Below are positions 1-12,453 of a stretch of 64,000 nt of DNA, piece by piece. Source of the DNA: Linepithema humile (lineage: Eukaryota; Arthropoda; Insecta; Hymenoptera; Formicidae); NCBI RefSeq assembly GCF_040581485.1, contig NC_090128.1, positions 11,842,001-11,906,000 on the forward strand, written 5' to 3'. Both the position numbers and the translations under genes were made by a program. The notes beneath the pieces are model-generated. The model worked only from the letters and a program-made list of their open reading frames with translations. It did not search any database and had not been told where the DNA came from. Positions within the stretch are counted from its first letter, which is position 1. Every line of letters begins with the position of its first letter.

Positions 1-2058
1 GGTTTTGCCGTAGTGTGATCTTTCAAATCAATTGAATACAGATACCTTTTGTTTTATACAAGCATCTCAAATTCCCAAAAGAGAGATCATGCCTAGAAAA
101 GTGAAATCTCAAACCTCTCATTCATTTTAAATACACGTTAATTTTTTCACGCACACGTCCATCGTGTACAATCCGAAAAATCATTTCAGCTTCATTGCTC
201 TTTACGTGTCCTGTGCAAGGAACACATTTCCGCCAGGAATCGATCGTCGGCCAAAAATCAAGCGCCTCAAAGCGCGTACTCGCCATTTAGCTTACGAAAT
301 AGGAACTTTATAAATCGCGGTCTCTCCTCCGCAAGAGGGGATGAACTTATAAAGAATCGGTAGAAATTTAATCTAAAAAAATCCTCCATATCAAAAATTG
401 GACTGTTAAATTTTTTTCTATTATTTTTAGAAGAATAAAAAATACATAATTGAAGGAGAAATAAATTTTTGACTCGGAATTAAAATGTATTAAAATAAAT
501 CACTTTTATAATTCAATTATATTGCTAATTAGTATATCGGAAAGAATTTCAAGATTTTAATCTCCGATGTCGAAGATTAGATATAATCGATACGATCAGA
601 AATGAAATTCCATCTTTCGATCCGTTTAAATTCATCCGTCTCTTTTTCTTGCAGAATCGTGAGATGAATTATAGTCTGGTGTGTCGCAGGCCGACTTCGG
701 CTGTTGCCTATGGAGTAAGAAACTAATCAGCGGTTACGTGTTATACAAGTTCGATCGTCCGTTTCGGTGCACGACGGAGTGCTTGGAAGTGACTTTCGTC
801 GCTTGGATCATTTATCAGTGTCGTCATGTACAGCACACATATCACAGCATACCTTCAACGAGCTTGCACTTGCTAGAATAATAATACAATTTCGTCATCG
901 TGCCTCGAAGTAAGGTAATCCACCGTACGAGAACAAAAATATCGAAACGAAAAATCTTATCGTCTTCTTATCGGTAATATATCAGCATCTTGATGGAATT
1001 TTTGCGACGGTACGTACGTTGTATGTTACGAAACATAGCGAAACGTGGAGGTGTTCAACGTTCAACATTTAGAAAAGAAAGACTTGACATGAAAGAAAGC
1101 TGTAAATATTAAAAACGAAAATCTTGGAAAAAGCCGAACAATATTTTATTTATGTCTGAAAAAAAATGCTGCAGAAAAAGATAGTTTTTTGTATCTATTT
1201 AATATTTCATAAATAGCAATTGAAGCTTTTAATGCGTTGTCGGCCTCGCCGCAGAAAGTTTCCCAATAAAAAGCAAGTTTCCGATAATGATTGATTTACA
1301 GCCTTTTCATATCAAATCTTTGAAAGTGGATAAAATTCAAGTAAACGGTGTGGCGACAAATTATTGCGCAGATATAAATTAAAGAGCTTCGTGAGAAAAT
1401 ATAATAACGGTGTAGATACTTAATCCCTGAAACGCGCAGGAATGCTCGTGATCAAAGCTAATCGACGAAATGAACTGTCCGTCCGGGGACAGGCAATTGA
1501 TTTATAACAATGTAAATTAATGTTGCACTTTCGTTATCAATACAATATAACTCCTAACGTGTATTTATACGTAAATTAAAAACTAGTATCGCCTTGCGGA
1601 ATATCTCCTTCGAAGTAATCGAACGAAATCGAAGCACTGAGAATGATAGAGACCCAAGTCACACTTCTACCTAAAAAAACCAGTTTAACAAAATTGTCCT
1701 ATGAGGGAATGTTTTCTAACTACATCCGCAATCACGCAAAGCGACTCGAAAGGACGTCTAAAAAATTCTTTTACACATTTCTAAAATGTATTTTACAAAC
1801 GTTCATGTTGTCGGACAATCGTTCAATGTATGGCATCGCAATGAGCAAGTTAGAGCGAGTTATTCGTTATGGCTTATAGAATATATTCTCTAGACTATCC
1901 TTTCAATCTGCCTCCTAAAATCGACTCTTTGTGGCTTAGGTCTATATAAATTTCAACGCTTCAAACAATAAATACACGGAAAAAACGCTGTCGGTGAAAC
2001 GCCGAAACCGACGCGTCCCGCCGATCGAGACGCACGTGCTTTGCCTACTGGAGCAAAC
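1..2058. other. Intergenic or distal 3' flank, no gene seen
   Basis: I find no coding exon, RNA gene or clear repeat here. Short open frames on both strands have composition typical of chance and lack matching splice sites. Part of the right end could be 3' UTR of the minus-strand WDR20 gene. A minus-strand AATAAA lies at 2059-2064, about 630 bases past the last in-frame stop of that gene, but many such hexamers occur in AT-rich DNA. Confidence 0.5.
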
Positions 2059-2064
2059 TTTATT
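2059..2064 (-). terminator. Candidate WDR20 polyadenylation signal
   Basis: Minus-strand AATAAA about 750 bases downstream of the WDR20 stop at 2819. It is one plausible end for the transcript, but it was chosen only by position and no GU-rich element was verified. Confidence 0.2.
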
Positions 2065-2689
2065 CGGAATGGTACACAACGCATCATCAGACATACACAG
2101 GTATACGTATGTACATGTATACACAAATTGCTTTCGACTCGCGGATCTCCGCGTTGAAAGAGGCGCGAAGTCGCGTAACATCGTCGCCGCCGCGACAGTA
2201 CCGAGGGAAAGAAGGAAAAGAGGAAGAAGAGGAAACGATATGCACCGGAAGAGCGGCTTACCGAAACGAAAGCGCTGTATGTGTGAGTATGTGTGTTTTT
2301 TTTTTCAAGCATTAAGCTACGCGTGAGCTGCGCCCCGCAAACAACTTGAAAAGAATTCGCAGAAATCCACTTCGCGAGTTTCGAATCGATTTTCGATATC
2401 GGATATTAGCACATTATTAAATTCTTATTCATTTATCCTAATTTTACAGTAAAAACAATCGGAAATAAAATAAATAAAGATAGCTTCCTTTCCATTCCAC
2501 ATTTAATTTACCTGTATATTGTCGATTCCAGGTGTATTGAAATTAAGAAAGGCAGTCCAGAAGTTATAAAATCAATTTCTAATTTTCAAGATAAGACGTT
2601 CAATCTCACGGAAATGGATCTCCTTCGAATTCTCATTTCGATCCGTCTGCTTCCTGGCCGAGCGACGATGCCGAGGTGGAACCGCTCGC

Positions 2690-2893
2690 TCAAACCGTAT
2701 CGGAGTAACTCTCGCTCGGCCACACGTAGTAGAGGTGACGTCGGCGCGCGTACGCCTGCTGGAATTGCGCCTCGGACTGATGATCTCGTGACGGACCGGC
2801 GTCGATGTCCGGCTCTGGCTATACTATGGTACCGCCGCCTTCCGCCGGGCTGACCACATGGAGAGCGGCGCCGCCGACCTGGCCGATTCCCGG
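2690..2893 (-). CDS. WDR20: WDR20 last coding exon with in-frame post-stop extension
   Basis: The acceptor TCTGATTTCAG is followed by 24 codons starting PGIGQVGGAALHVV and ending GGGTIV before UAG at 2819-2821. The same frame then stays open for 42 codons (2693-2818) to UGA at 2690-2692. The extension contains EAQFQQAYARRRHLYYVW and ends SYSDTV. Its aromatic and charged composition looks coding, whereas the competing open frame is the arginine-rich kind expected in GC-rich DNA. The first stop is followed by C (UAG C). UAG also supplies an AG, so splicing to 2818 would remove the stop and keep phase 0, although the tract before it is poor in pyrimidines. The exon itself is well supported; use of the extension is inference. 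Confidence 0.6.
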
Positions 2894-4412
2894 CTGAAAT
2901 CAGAGAGAGCATGAATCTCTCGCAGACACAGGACACCGACACACGAATAACGCGCTTCTGATCTTCGTCATTGATATCGAACGCACGCTTATCCCCGAAA
3001 AGTTGACGCATACATGAGATATAAGCGATTAATTATAATTCTGAAAATTTATAGATTTTTTAAAATTGATTATTTAAGATAATATTGAGATTGAAATAAA
3101 TATTAAAAGAATTTCAATGATTGACAAGACAATCCCTGATTTAGGAACTTATATCTCAATTAGGATAAAGAATTTATGCTTTCGTTAACATTAAAAGTTT
3201 ATACTTTTGTTAAATTGTCTATATTATGGACATGCAGGTTTTTTTTCAACTATCATCCGAAAACTTTTCGGGAATAAAGAAATTTGGCAAATGCGTGAGA
3301 GCAGAAAAGTATAGTGCGATTTCGTGATGTAAAAATTCAGAAGCGCCGCCGAGGGATCTCTCGGCAAGAACGTGTGTGAACGACTTCGAGCGTGTATACT
3401 ATTCTACTTTTCATCACAAGTCCGATCAAGCGGTAAATAAAAGCGAAATAGAACAAAAAAATGATAAGTCATACGTACCATGCGATAAATCAGGGAAGTC
3501 TCATCCACGATATTCTCTTGCATCAGCCAAAGCGTGGTACAGAACATTAATCTTTCCGATCAATCAAAAGTGAGAAAAAGGAATTAATGCTTCATCGGCT
3601 TTGAGAAATAAGCGCAAGCATCGTCTGATTAAAATTATAAAACGCGCTATTAATTGAAAATTATAAGTCGCGCTATCAAAGAAGCAACGCACGCTATAAT
3701 GAACTTTATCGTAATTAGTTGGGGTATTCACGGCATTGGCCAAAAGCGTGAGACACTGCTATTTTTAATAAATTGTATCAAACGGTTTAGCGTATACACG
3801 TGGATCAATCGGAGTAGCACGTTCTTCGAGCACTTGATTGACAATCGCGTTGCAGTGCTTATCGCAATTTGCGAGAGCGCTGACTAATTTCAACAAGACG
3901 CAATTTATCGAGGCTGCCTCATACTTTTAGTCAAAACTGTAAAATGAAGGGGTGAGTGTGGGGTGTTTTCGTGATACAAATGCTGTATGCAAAACGCCAG
4001 GAAACACTATTCGAGCCTTAATTTCGGGACCTAGTATTGTCGAAAGTATAATGTGAAAAAAAAAAGAAAAGAAAAAGAAACATGCGATACGGCAAATTGT
4101 AAATGAACGTTATCTTACGTGTCACTATACATATGTATGTATACATATGTATGTGTCTCTCAAACGACTTCCCCGACCGTTCTCCCTGGAGCTTCTGCAT
4201 TGCACTTGATTGAACAAAATCTCAACAAGCGGGAAGCAAGCAGCGATCGTTCATTCAAATTTTCGCTTTATTGTACAACAAGGCAAAATTCATTGTTTTC
4301 AACAAAGGATTAAATGTTCTCGCACTTCGTATCATAAGTCGAAGATAAGAGACGATAGTTTTGCTAAGTAATTTTTCGTTGACTCTCTCTCTCTCTCGCT
4401 CTCTTTTTTTTT

Positions 4413-4447
<35 letters not shown>

Positions 4448-7400
4448 TTATACTCGGCTAAACTAAACTAATAACATTTTACAGAAGATAGGAAGAAGGT
4501 TCTCTTCGATAAAGGGGCCTGCCCTGTCACGAGGCCTCGTAGGGCTCAAATAACATTGCTCTCAAGGATGCAAACCAAAAACATAAATATATCAGTATTC
4601 AATATTCTATCCTAGCTCGCGTAGCTCTGCAATATTCATCGCGAGAATATATCTTGACCAGACCATCATTAGGCACAGATAATTAACGACAGCCTATACT
4701 ATGAATGAACTTTAAGCACACATGTGTGTTTTTTTTTTATTCGCAAAACGCATGCACTATACCATTTTATTGGTAAGATCTAAATAGAAGTTAAAGCACG
4801 TCCTTTTATTGAAACGAAATATTAATAAAAACTATGTTAATAATGTGCGCGCTCTACTCTACTTAATCTGAAGTCTCTATCTAATTCATGCATTTTTAAC
4901 AGCAAATTTGTATTCGAGTATACATTGAATATACCGATCTAATGGAATGTTTTGAGCGAAAGGCAAGATTGTCCGACAAGTTTCATTTATTATTATATAA
5001 TCAGCGAGAGATTAAAAAATAATTGTACTAAAACGCCCAGCAAAATTATCACGGGTCTGGATAACAGCTGCGTTTTCAAATTACCGATTTGTTCACTCAT
5101 AGTATCGTCCGTCCATATATTTCTGTAATCCATATACAATGTAAACTTAGACAAAAATACTAAAAAATCTTCAATATTTCCATTTGAATGGCACCTCCCA
5201 ATACTAATAGAACTCAAACGCAAGTATCTATCCTAAGGGTCGTAGACCTAAACGTGAATTAGGGATTCTCTAAGATTAAATATACTGATCGTATGATATA
5301 AAACTTAAATAACAGCGACGCGATCGTCGTATCAAACACCCGGCAAAGATAATACCGAATTCGTCAAGTGTGTCTCATTCTAATACTTCCGAGCCGAAAC
5401 AGTCGTTCGTTTTCAAGACGTCTTCCCGCAACCACAACAGGCAACAGGGAGACTATCTAAAGCATTACAAGTTTATCCCGTGCCACTTTCGTCACGATAA
5501 CATCATCCTAAATTCTAACTTGATGTATGTATGTACAGGATTTTTCAGTAACTAACAGACTCTTCTCTACATGACGGACTTGCTAAATAACGATTTGGAG
5601 GTAACGGGTTACATCAGAGGTCGTTACATCGCATGGAATTGATATTACTAGTGTAGGGATTGTTGCTATGATGGTGTGATGGCCTGTGCAGGGTGCTGCT
5701 TATCGTGAGAGGACCTACCATGTGGCCGGGCCTCGCCCACGTGTACACGTATCCGTCCTGACACGCCGTCACGAAGCAATCTTCCCTAAACACTAATTCA
5801 GTCAGTCTCTCGTGCGCCAGCTTCTTGCACACCAGCGGCTCGAGGACCGGGCACTCGTCGAACCTGGGACACCAGGCGGTCCCTATCAACCTCATGGGAT
5901 CGTCCATCACGGAACTAACCTTTTTATTGCCCGTCCCACCTACTAAACCCCCACCGACACTGTTGTTCAGACTACTACTCGTCGTGTTCGTCGAGCTGCC
6001 GGTGCTCGCCTTGTCGCCACCATTGTTCTGCACGACCGTTGTCGTACTGTTGTTGGCCGCCGCTGCCGTCGCACCAGTGCCGCCTCGCATAGTGAGGCTA
6101 AAGTTTCTCTTGTGATTATCACCTTTACGCTCGCCGAAACCAAGACCCGCTAGCCTCTGCGTCAACGAGTTCACGGTCGCCACTGCGGCGTTCGTGCCCG
6201 TGCTATTGTTACTAGTTTCGTTATTACCACTCGCGTTCTCTTTGTAATTAACGTTATTCGAATTATTGTGTTTAGCATTCGAGTTCGAATGATGGTTCGC
6301 CGTCGCCGTTCCGTTGCCACTGTTAAACGTACCCGAGGATGACAGAGTGCCGCTGGTGCTGCCCGCCGCGGAGGGCCTCTGCTTGGCGCACACCGGCTGC
6401 CTCAGTACGTCCTCTGTGATATCCCACAGGCACAATTGGGTATCTTGGGATACACTGCCTAACCTGTAGCATGTACCGCCCGACATTCTCAGTTCCGAGC
6501 CACAGGAGTTCCGGTTCGAGTGGACGCCACCGCCGCCCTGCGAGGTCGTCGACAGACGGTGCGACTTCTCGTGGAAGTGATTATGATTATTGTGCGGCAT
6601 CGTCGTCTCGTCGTCCGAGCCGCTAAAGTCGGGATCGTGATCACCGTACGACGTAGTGTACGGATCAAAGGCGACTACGCTCACCCAACTGTGATGGCCT
6701 TGTCCCCGCGCCACAACGCGCTTTTCGTGGAAGCTCCAGATGGTCACCAAATCGTCCTCGCCGCCCACCACCACGTAACGTCCGTCCGGCGACCAGCACA
6801 CGCACAAAAAGCCACCGAAGTAACTCCTCGCCGAGCCCACCAACTCCATGGTATTGTATTGAAATACGCGCAGAAATCCATCTTGGGATACCACGGCTAA
6901 GTTCGTACCGCACGGACTAAAGGCAAACTCGTTTATGCAAGAACCTTCCGCGCCAATCACCCACCGGTACAGTGGGTTCCTGGTAGACTTCGTCTTGCAG
7001 GTGTATATGGCGTATCCGTCACCCGACTTGAACGATTGGTAATGCGGCGCGGTGTTGCCGCAGAGCAACTCTTCGTTATAGAGGTACAATTGGCCGGAGC
7101 TGTGAGATACCAGGAACAGGTTGTTTGAGCCGGGAACCCATTTGATGCATGTCACTTTGCTCTTGTCTATCAACCTCTGAAATATGAATATTTCTTATTG
7201 TAAAAAAATATATTCCACATCCTGTACAAGTATAAAATTAATATTGTCGACAAATTTTAGGATTTATCATTTTTCTTTCGCATGTATGATTAATTAAGAT
7301 TTTATGAGAAATATTCCATACAATAATAGTGATAATCAATAATAAATCCGCATTTTTTCAACAGATACAAGATTGTGATAGACAAGCGAAGATAAAAAGA

Positions 7401-9172
7401 AAATAAAACGATAATGTAACTTGAACATTGATCAGCATCAAGGATCAAGAATTAAATGTATCTTAAAATATAACGATTAAAAACAATATTAGCAAATTAT
7501 CTAACATTCGTTGAAGCTAAAATGTATTTTAAATAGATGGCACAATTGTCGGCCGCTAAAGCCCACGACTGCCATGAGAAGATAGCGGAAAGTTATATAA
7601 TGTTGCTTGTTGAGCTTAATTATTTGATTGAGTTATAATTGCATTAGTGTACGGGCCTACCGCAGCACGGAATAGTCTGTGCAATGTGCTGAATATTAGG
7701 CTACCGCCATTGCAGGATATAATAGATAGTTTTAAGTGTCCTGAAGAGTATCTTCGTATTCATATTGCAGTTTATCATGTTTCAATAAGATAACATATAT
7801 ATACGCACACATATCAAGATTGGACAAGTGCTGACAGCTTTTACACACATTGCTAAGAAACTATGACATATGCTAGCTGTATAGAGAGATCATTGTTTGA
7901 ACTATCAGATTATTTATCTCGATGTGAGCTAGCCTGCAGATAATGCAGACGTAAAATTCTCTATCTTTCTCTCTTTGACTAGTGAGCGGAATGCAGCAGA
8001 GAACTTTTCCTCAAAGATCGATTCTGATAAAAATTTATGATTTATGCCAAAATTAACTTTTACATACATCCTCATTGTACAGCTTGCTGAGTTCCTTCTT
8101 TATCGGATCGATCAACTGTATCTGTCCTGTGGAAAATCCCACCAGCAGTGGAGCACTATCCGCTGTCGCTGTTGTTTGATTAAAATTGTGGCAGGTCGGA
8201 TTAGTCCCTTTGTACAATTTTTTATCCACTGGTTTGTTCAAGTCCACAGCCTGAAATATATCAACAACGTGTTGGTTTTTCTTTTCTGTTTCTGCAATGA
8301 AATTTTTTCCATAATATATAGCTTCCTTTCTAATGATAATACAGAAAATTGGCCAGAGACATATGTACAATAATTTTATAAAAAAAGTATTTTATTTTAG
8401 AAACTTTTCAGAAATTCAGAAATGTGTTGTCTGTAACAATTAATAGTTTTTTAAAATCTTCATAAAGCAGTTTTATTCGTTTATCCTGTTTTTAATTTTA
8501 CATATATAAATCAATGACTTGAATACTAGGAATTGAAGCAACAGTATTATCTATTATGCTATCTACAGAGTGATCACGATATTACGTGGTACTCATAACA
8601 CTTCCGAGAAGTGCCAGCTCGAGCAATCGCCGCCGAGATGTCAGCTTTGTTTCGCAAATAAAAAAACGCAGCGACGATTCCAACGCAGGCCGACCACAAT
8701 GAAAATTCTCTCGACGTCGCGTTTATCGTCGCTGAGGACACGACATCCTCGTGCAAGGCGTGGTGACGAGGCAACCGCAAAGATGGAGTCCCCGTCACGA
8801 CATTTGCGAGGTTAGGTCGCGACGACAGCTCACACGATCGAGAAGGGCAAAACACGTCGCGCCTCGCCATCGTCGCGGCCGCGATCGCATCACCGGACTC
8901 ACCTTCTTGACACCGCGGTAGACGTAGACGTAGAGCTCCTTGCCGAAGTTGAAGCACATTCGGTCGCCAAGGCCCTGCGCGCCCGTGGGATCCGCTGGGT
9001 CCGGCAGCGTGACGAAGGACACCCTGACGGACGCGCTGCCCTGGCTGTTGGTGTAGCCGACCCGGTTCGGTCTCGAGTACTCCGACAGGGTCATCAGTTT
9101 GTACGTGCCCTCCCGCGTGACAAACTGTGTTTTCAGATCCTCCTTCCCTCCTCCGTCCAGCTGCACAGCCAT
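2819..9172 (-). CDS. WDR20: WD repeat-containing protein 20 (WDR20)
   Basis: WD40 protein. Family members bind and activate the USP12-UAF1 and USP46 deubiquitinases. Coding exons (minus): 8903-9172 (90 aa; start AAGATGG at 9172), 8068-8250 (61 aa), 5719-7176 (486 aa) and 2819-2893 (24 aa), joined in phase 0, total about 661 aa. Donors read GTGAGT, GTATGT and GTAGGT; all acceptors end in CAG. Visible landmarks are KTQFVTREGTYKL and EYSRPNRV in exon 1, GFSTGQIQLIDPIKKE in exon 2, and RLIDKSKVTCIKWVPGS, NEFAFSPCG and CWSPDGRYVVVGGEDDLVTIW-type repeats (about residues 233-300) in exon 3. A long Asn/Ser/Thr-rich linker (about 400-570) separates these from the last WD unit, which contains CQDGYVYTWARPGHM. 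The vertebrate protein is shorter in the linker. Two alternative C-termini are listed separately. Family certain; the exon 4 join rests on phase and splice signals. Confidence 0.93.
2896..5612. other. Large WDR20 intron 3
   Basis: Non-coding stretch between WDR20 exons 4 and 3. It holds a pyrimidine microsatellite near 4.4 kb and a short self-complementary ACATATGTATGT pair near 4.13-4.16 kb. No further exon or RNA gene was recognised on either strand. Confidence 0.6.
4384..4447. repeat. (CT)n pyrimidine microsatellite
   Basis: Two CT-repeat runs interrupted by a T tract. They lie inside WDR20 intron 3 and are seen directly. Confidence 0.9.
5614..5718 (-). CDS. WDR20: Alternative unspliced C-terminus of WDR20
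   Basis: If the GTAGGT donor at 5713-5718 is not used, exon 3 reads on for 34 codons after PGHM to a stop at 5614. The tail is rich in His, Ser and Asn (for example HRPSHHHSNN). This would give a protein of about 671 aa instead of 661. The tail is low in complexity and less protein-like than exon 4, so it is probably a minor isoform or simply intron. Confidence 0.35.
   Translation of the reverse strand, partial: VGPLTISSTLHRPSHHHSNNPYTSNINSMRCNDL
7177..8067. other. WDR20 intron 2
   Basis: AT-rich intron bounded by minus-strand GTATGT (8062-8067) and TTTCAG (ending 7177). No coding segment or structured RNA was recognised. Confidence 0.75.
8251..8902. other. WDR20 intron 1
   Basis: Intron bounded by minus-strand GTGAGT (8897-8902) and TTTCAG (ending 8251). 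Its part next to exon 1 is GC-richer, which is common close to a promoter. No gene seen inside. Confidence 0.75.
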
Positions 9173-9720
9173 CTTACCACCAGCAGCGGCGCGGCGGAGG
9201 AGCTCATCAGACACGCAGGGAAGATCGCTCGTAGGCCGCGCTCGTTTCTATCTCGTTGCTGTCTCACCGTGTCGTTCGCGGATCGACCGTGCCGTACGTG
9301 TCGTCCGTCCGATTGACCGACCGCAAACCCGTCCGATCGTCTCACTCGCCTCCTGTCGTCTCGCGTGTGGCTCCCCTCGCTCGCACGTCCGCAGGCACTT
9401 CACGCACGCAAAGCGGGCTTCGCCGGCCGTCGCGTCGGGCGCCGGCTGCCGCACACAGCTACCGGAAACCCGTACGAGGAACCGCCGAAAGCGCGTAAAC
9501 GTCTCCCGCGGCTCGTCGCCGGCTGCTGCCTGCTAGGCTAGCTGTCTATCTCTTTTCCGTTCGACGGCGTGAACGCGGCTAAGCACAACTACGAAACTGC
9601 CTGTGTAGTGCATTCGCCGAACGGTGGCGGCGGTTCTCTCCGTCAAGGCCGTGTCAGAATTGCCGGTGCATCGTGCACGTTAAGATTTATACGAATAACG
9701 CTCAGCCGAGGCACCGTGAA
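9173..9720 (-). promoter_or_regulatory. CpG-rich 5' UTR/promoter region of WDR20
   Basis: This stretch upstream of the WDR20 start is much richer in G, C and CpG than its surroundings and loses that character near 9.7 kb. Such islands around first exons are typical of broad housekeeping promoters in Hymenoptera. The open frames crossing it are arginine- and serine-rich chance frames. The exact start site cannot be read from sequence. Confidence 0.45.
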
Positions 9721-10558
9721 AATTAGGTATTTAATTTTACAGAACTAAATCTTCTTCAATCTAAGAAGGTTTCGTATGAAGTTAAATTGTTGTTATTACG
9801 CACTGAGAGAATTTTATCACCATGTGCAATTGCATGCATCGGGGCACTGCGCCTTTTTTTCACATCAGGATATGCGGTATTGTCGATGCGTACGCAGCGA
9901 AGTCGACAATCGTACGCCTCGGCACGGCGGCTCGCGCGATTCTTGTTAGGGACCGGATATTTTGTAAACAAGCGAGCAAAGGGTCAATTAATTTCGCCCG
10001 CTCTTTCCTGCTTCCCGCGCGTGTCCCTTCCTCCTTGCATTGCGGTTCGCGTTGTTGCGTTGCTTATTCGATGGTGATTAAACACCGCTGCAATTCGCGC
10101 AATTTTCGTCAATCTCGTTTTCGCACGAAACAGTGAATTTTTGCATTCTAACCCTCATCCTCCCTCCCCTTCAAGGAAAAGTCCGCTAACCTTTTTACTT
10201 CGCAAACTTGCGAACTTCAGGCGTTGCCGCGAGAATTTATTGTAGTTCATCGGAGGTAATTATGAGGTCTATGTATAATTCTTGCACAATATAAAAACGT
10301 TATAATATTTAATGCTAAGTTCATTAGCATCGGTTAATGTAATTGTATTTGTTGATCCTTTGTTTCTTGCAAGATCGCAATATTGATTGCAGTCTAATAT
10401 GACCAAAAAAGTTTGAATAAATCACAATTAAATTTAACCGACGTTGATAAAAGCGAGTCTTAAATTAGCCTGTAAAATATGTAGGAGGATAAAAAAGAAT
10501 TTCTAAAAATGTATTTTTTGAGACTATAGATTTTTGTTCTTCAAAATTAGACATTGGG
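9721..10558. other. Intergenic, nothing recognised
   Basis: Mixed-composition sequence between the WDR20 promoter region and the MITE. No exon with supporting splice sites and no RNA gene was recognised. Confidence 0.5.
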
Positions 10559-10710
10559 CGGTGTTCATAGTCCGTTCTTATATTCAAGATCGTCTTAAGC
10601 ACGAACTTATATTCGCTCTCTTCGTCAGACACAATCTATGTGTGACGAAGAGAGCGAATATAAGTCCGTGCTTAAGCAATCTTAAATATAAGAACGGACT
10701 ATGAATACCG
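10559..10710. mobile_element. Foldback MITE (long inverted repeat)
   Basis: A nearly perfect inverted repeat of about 150 bases. The left arm starts CGGTGTTCATAGTCCGTTCT and the right arm ends AGAACGGACTATGAATACCG. The arms are about 65-70 bases each, with a few mismatches, around a loop of about 15 bases near 10628-10642. It has no coding capacity, and size and shape fit a non-autonomous foldback transposable element. A possible 4-base ATTG lies on each side, but the edges and target duplication are not certain, so I assign no superfamily. Confidence 0.8.
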
Positions 10711-12110
10711 GCTATTGACTTTACAAGTTTGGCAGTCTTCTTTCTATTTTCGTTTATTATTTATCTATTTGTGTTTAGTTTCACAAAGAACAGTCAGGAA
10801 ATAAAAATAAGTATATTAAGAATGCAATAGGAGTTAAGATTTAATAAAACAATATTCTTTAGTGTTACAAGTATTGAGAAAAGTTCAAAAAGTTTGAAAT
10901 CAATTTTTTTTTTATTATGGAAATTAATTGATTAAATATCAGCTTTTTTTCCTTAATGTTTATTTGTTTCATTTTTATACACAGTATAAAAACAAGCATT
11001 TTTATTGGCTTTTCCAGCTTGCGGCAAACGTCACTCGATTTCATATAGTGTATCGTGTATCTAGCTTAATTATTGCAATGTCACGTGAGCTATCGCGACG
11101 CCGCGAGTGCATTGTTTCTAAAACATTTTTTTCGGTTTCTGCATCGCGAGCTACTTTCCGTTACAATCGCGCGTAATCGTCAATCGAATTAATATTGTTT
11201 GTCGGAGATTGCAAATCGTGATTCGTATTAATCGAAATCGTGTCCATAAAATCGTGTTTATTCAGCTTATCCGCGTTCAAGTAAGTGTTTGAATATCGAG
11301 TATGACCGAGTGTTTCAATCGCCGATTTGAAGCCATTTTTGCACTAAATATTTGGAGGATCCATCTTAGAAATTCGAGTCGGTGGACATTGTGTAAAGTA
11401 ACAATAAACCGTGACTGTGATGCTTCTTTGACGGTGAGTTTTTTCATTTTGTGGAGTAATAAGTTGCTCCAAGTTGTATTTGCATGCGATGATTTACTTG
11501 TTCGATGATAAAAATATGAATTAATACGAATATATAATATGAATTGATACAAATATATAAATTAATCCTTTCGTTGCAACACTCATTCTCAAAAATAAAA
11601 TTTTATTGCAATCTATGCTTTCTTAGATAAAATAAAGTAGAAAAAGATGGAGATAATATAAATAAAATGTTATTATCTAAAGCTCTATGAAAACAACTTT
11701 ATATTTCTGTTGATGAGAATAATTAATAAATTTATTTTGTGTTATTGATTTTATATTTACAAATTAATAAAACAAACAAATTGTTTAAATGATTTATGAA
11801 TCATATTGGTACATAAATATTCTATATTGTGTGATAAAAAAATAATATCGAATTCCTTATCATAGTCATGATGTACGAATACCTAGATATGTTTCGTTCA
11901 ATTTAAAGTGCCTAACTTTTAAGGCGACGCGATGCCATATTGTTGCACTCTTAAAGTGATTGGTGGATTTTTTGCGGCATAAATTTGTAGCTTTAATATT
12001 GGCAATACTGTATTCTTAAAAGGGATACCAATATTTCGAAACAAAAACATTTGAGGTTAAGTGCATCTAGCCTCAAAACGGAAACAAAAATAGAGACACG
12101 TGATAAACAG
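10711..12110. other. Intergenic and probable UTP25 upstream region
   Basis: AT-rich. There are plus-strand donor-like sequences CAAGTAAGTG near 11280 and GACGGTGAGT near 11432, the latter after a 43-codon frame opening at 11302. This could be a non-coding first exon or chance. The region just before 12.1 kb probably contains the UTP25 promoter; no TATA box stands out. Confidence 0.35.
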
Positions 12111-12453
12111 TGATCAAGTATTTGCAAGTTTTTTGTGAGCTGGACAAGCAAATCAACAGTAAGTTTATGAAAAGCTAAATTAATGTAATAATTATTATGA
12201 TATAAATAATTCAATTATTATTTAATAAATAAATAAATACATAATTAATTGTTAAAGTTAGGTGGAGTGGTCACGTTGCTTACCGCATTGCTTGCCGGAT
12301 AAACACATTAACAGTAAGTTTATTAAAAGTTGAATTATTACAGTAAATTTTAATTATGTTAATAAATTAGCAATCTTCAAATTAATTTAGTTACTAATAG
12401 TTATCTTTTTTGTATTATTAGCTAGGAACAAATTAATTGGAATTGTTGCTTCA
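12111..12453 (+). other. UTP25 leader with duplicated splice donor
   Basis: Two similar donor segments, each reading AACAGTAAGTTTAT, lie about 155 bases apart (GTAAGT at 12159 and 12314). The similarity continues into the adjacent intron sequence. An acceptor TATTATTAG ends near 12421, shortly before the start codon at 12454. This fits a 5' UTR intron with two alternative donors born by local duplication. Confidence 0.45.

Noticed and set aside
2586..3011. 141-codon minus-strand open frame overlapping the WDR20 last exon
   Set aside because: It is arginine/serine-rich and typical of GC-rich shadow frames. The frame that joins in phase with WDR20 exon 3 is more protein-like.
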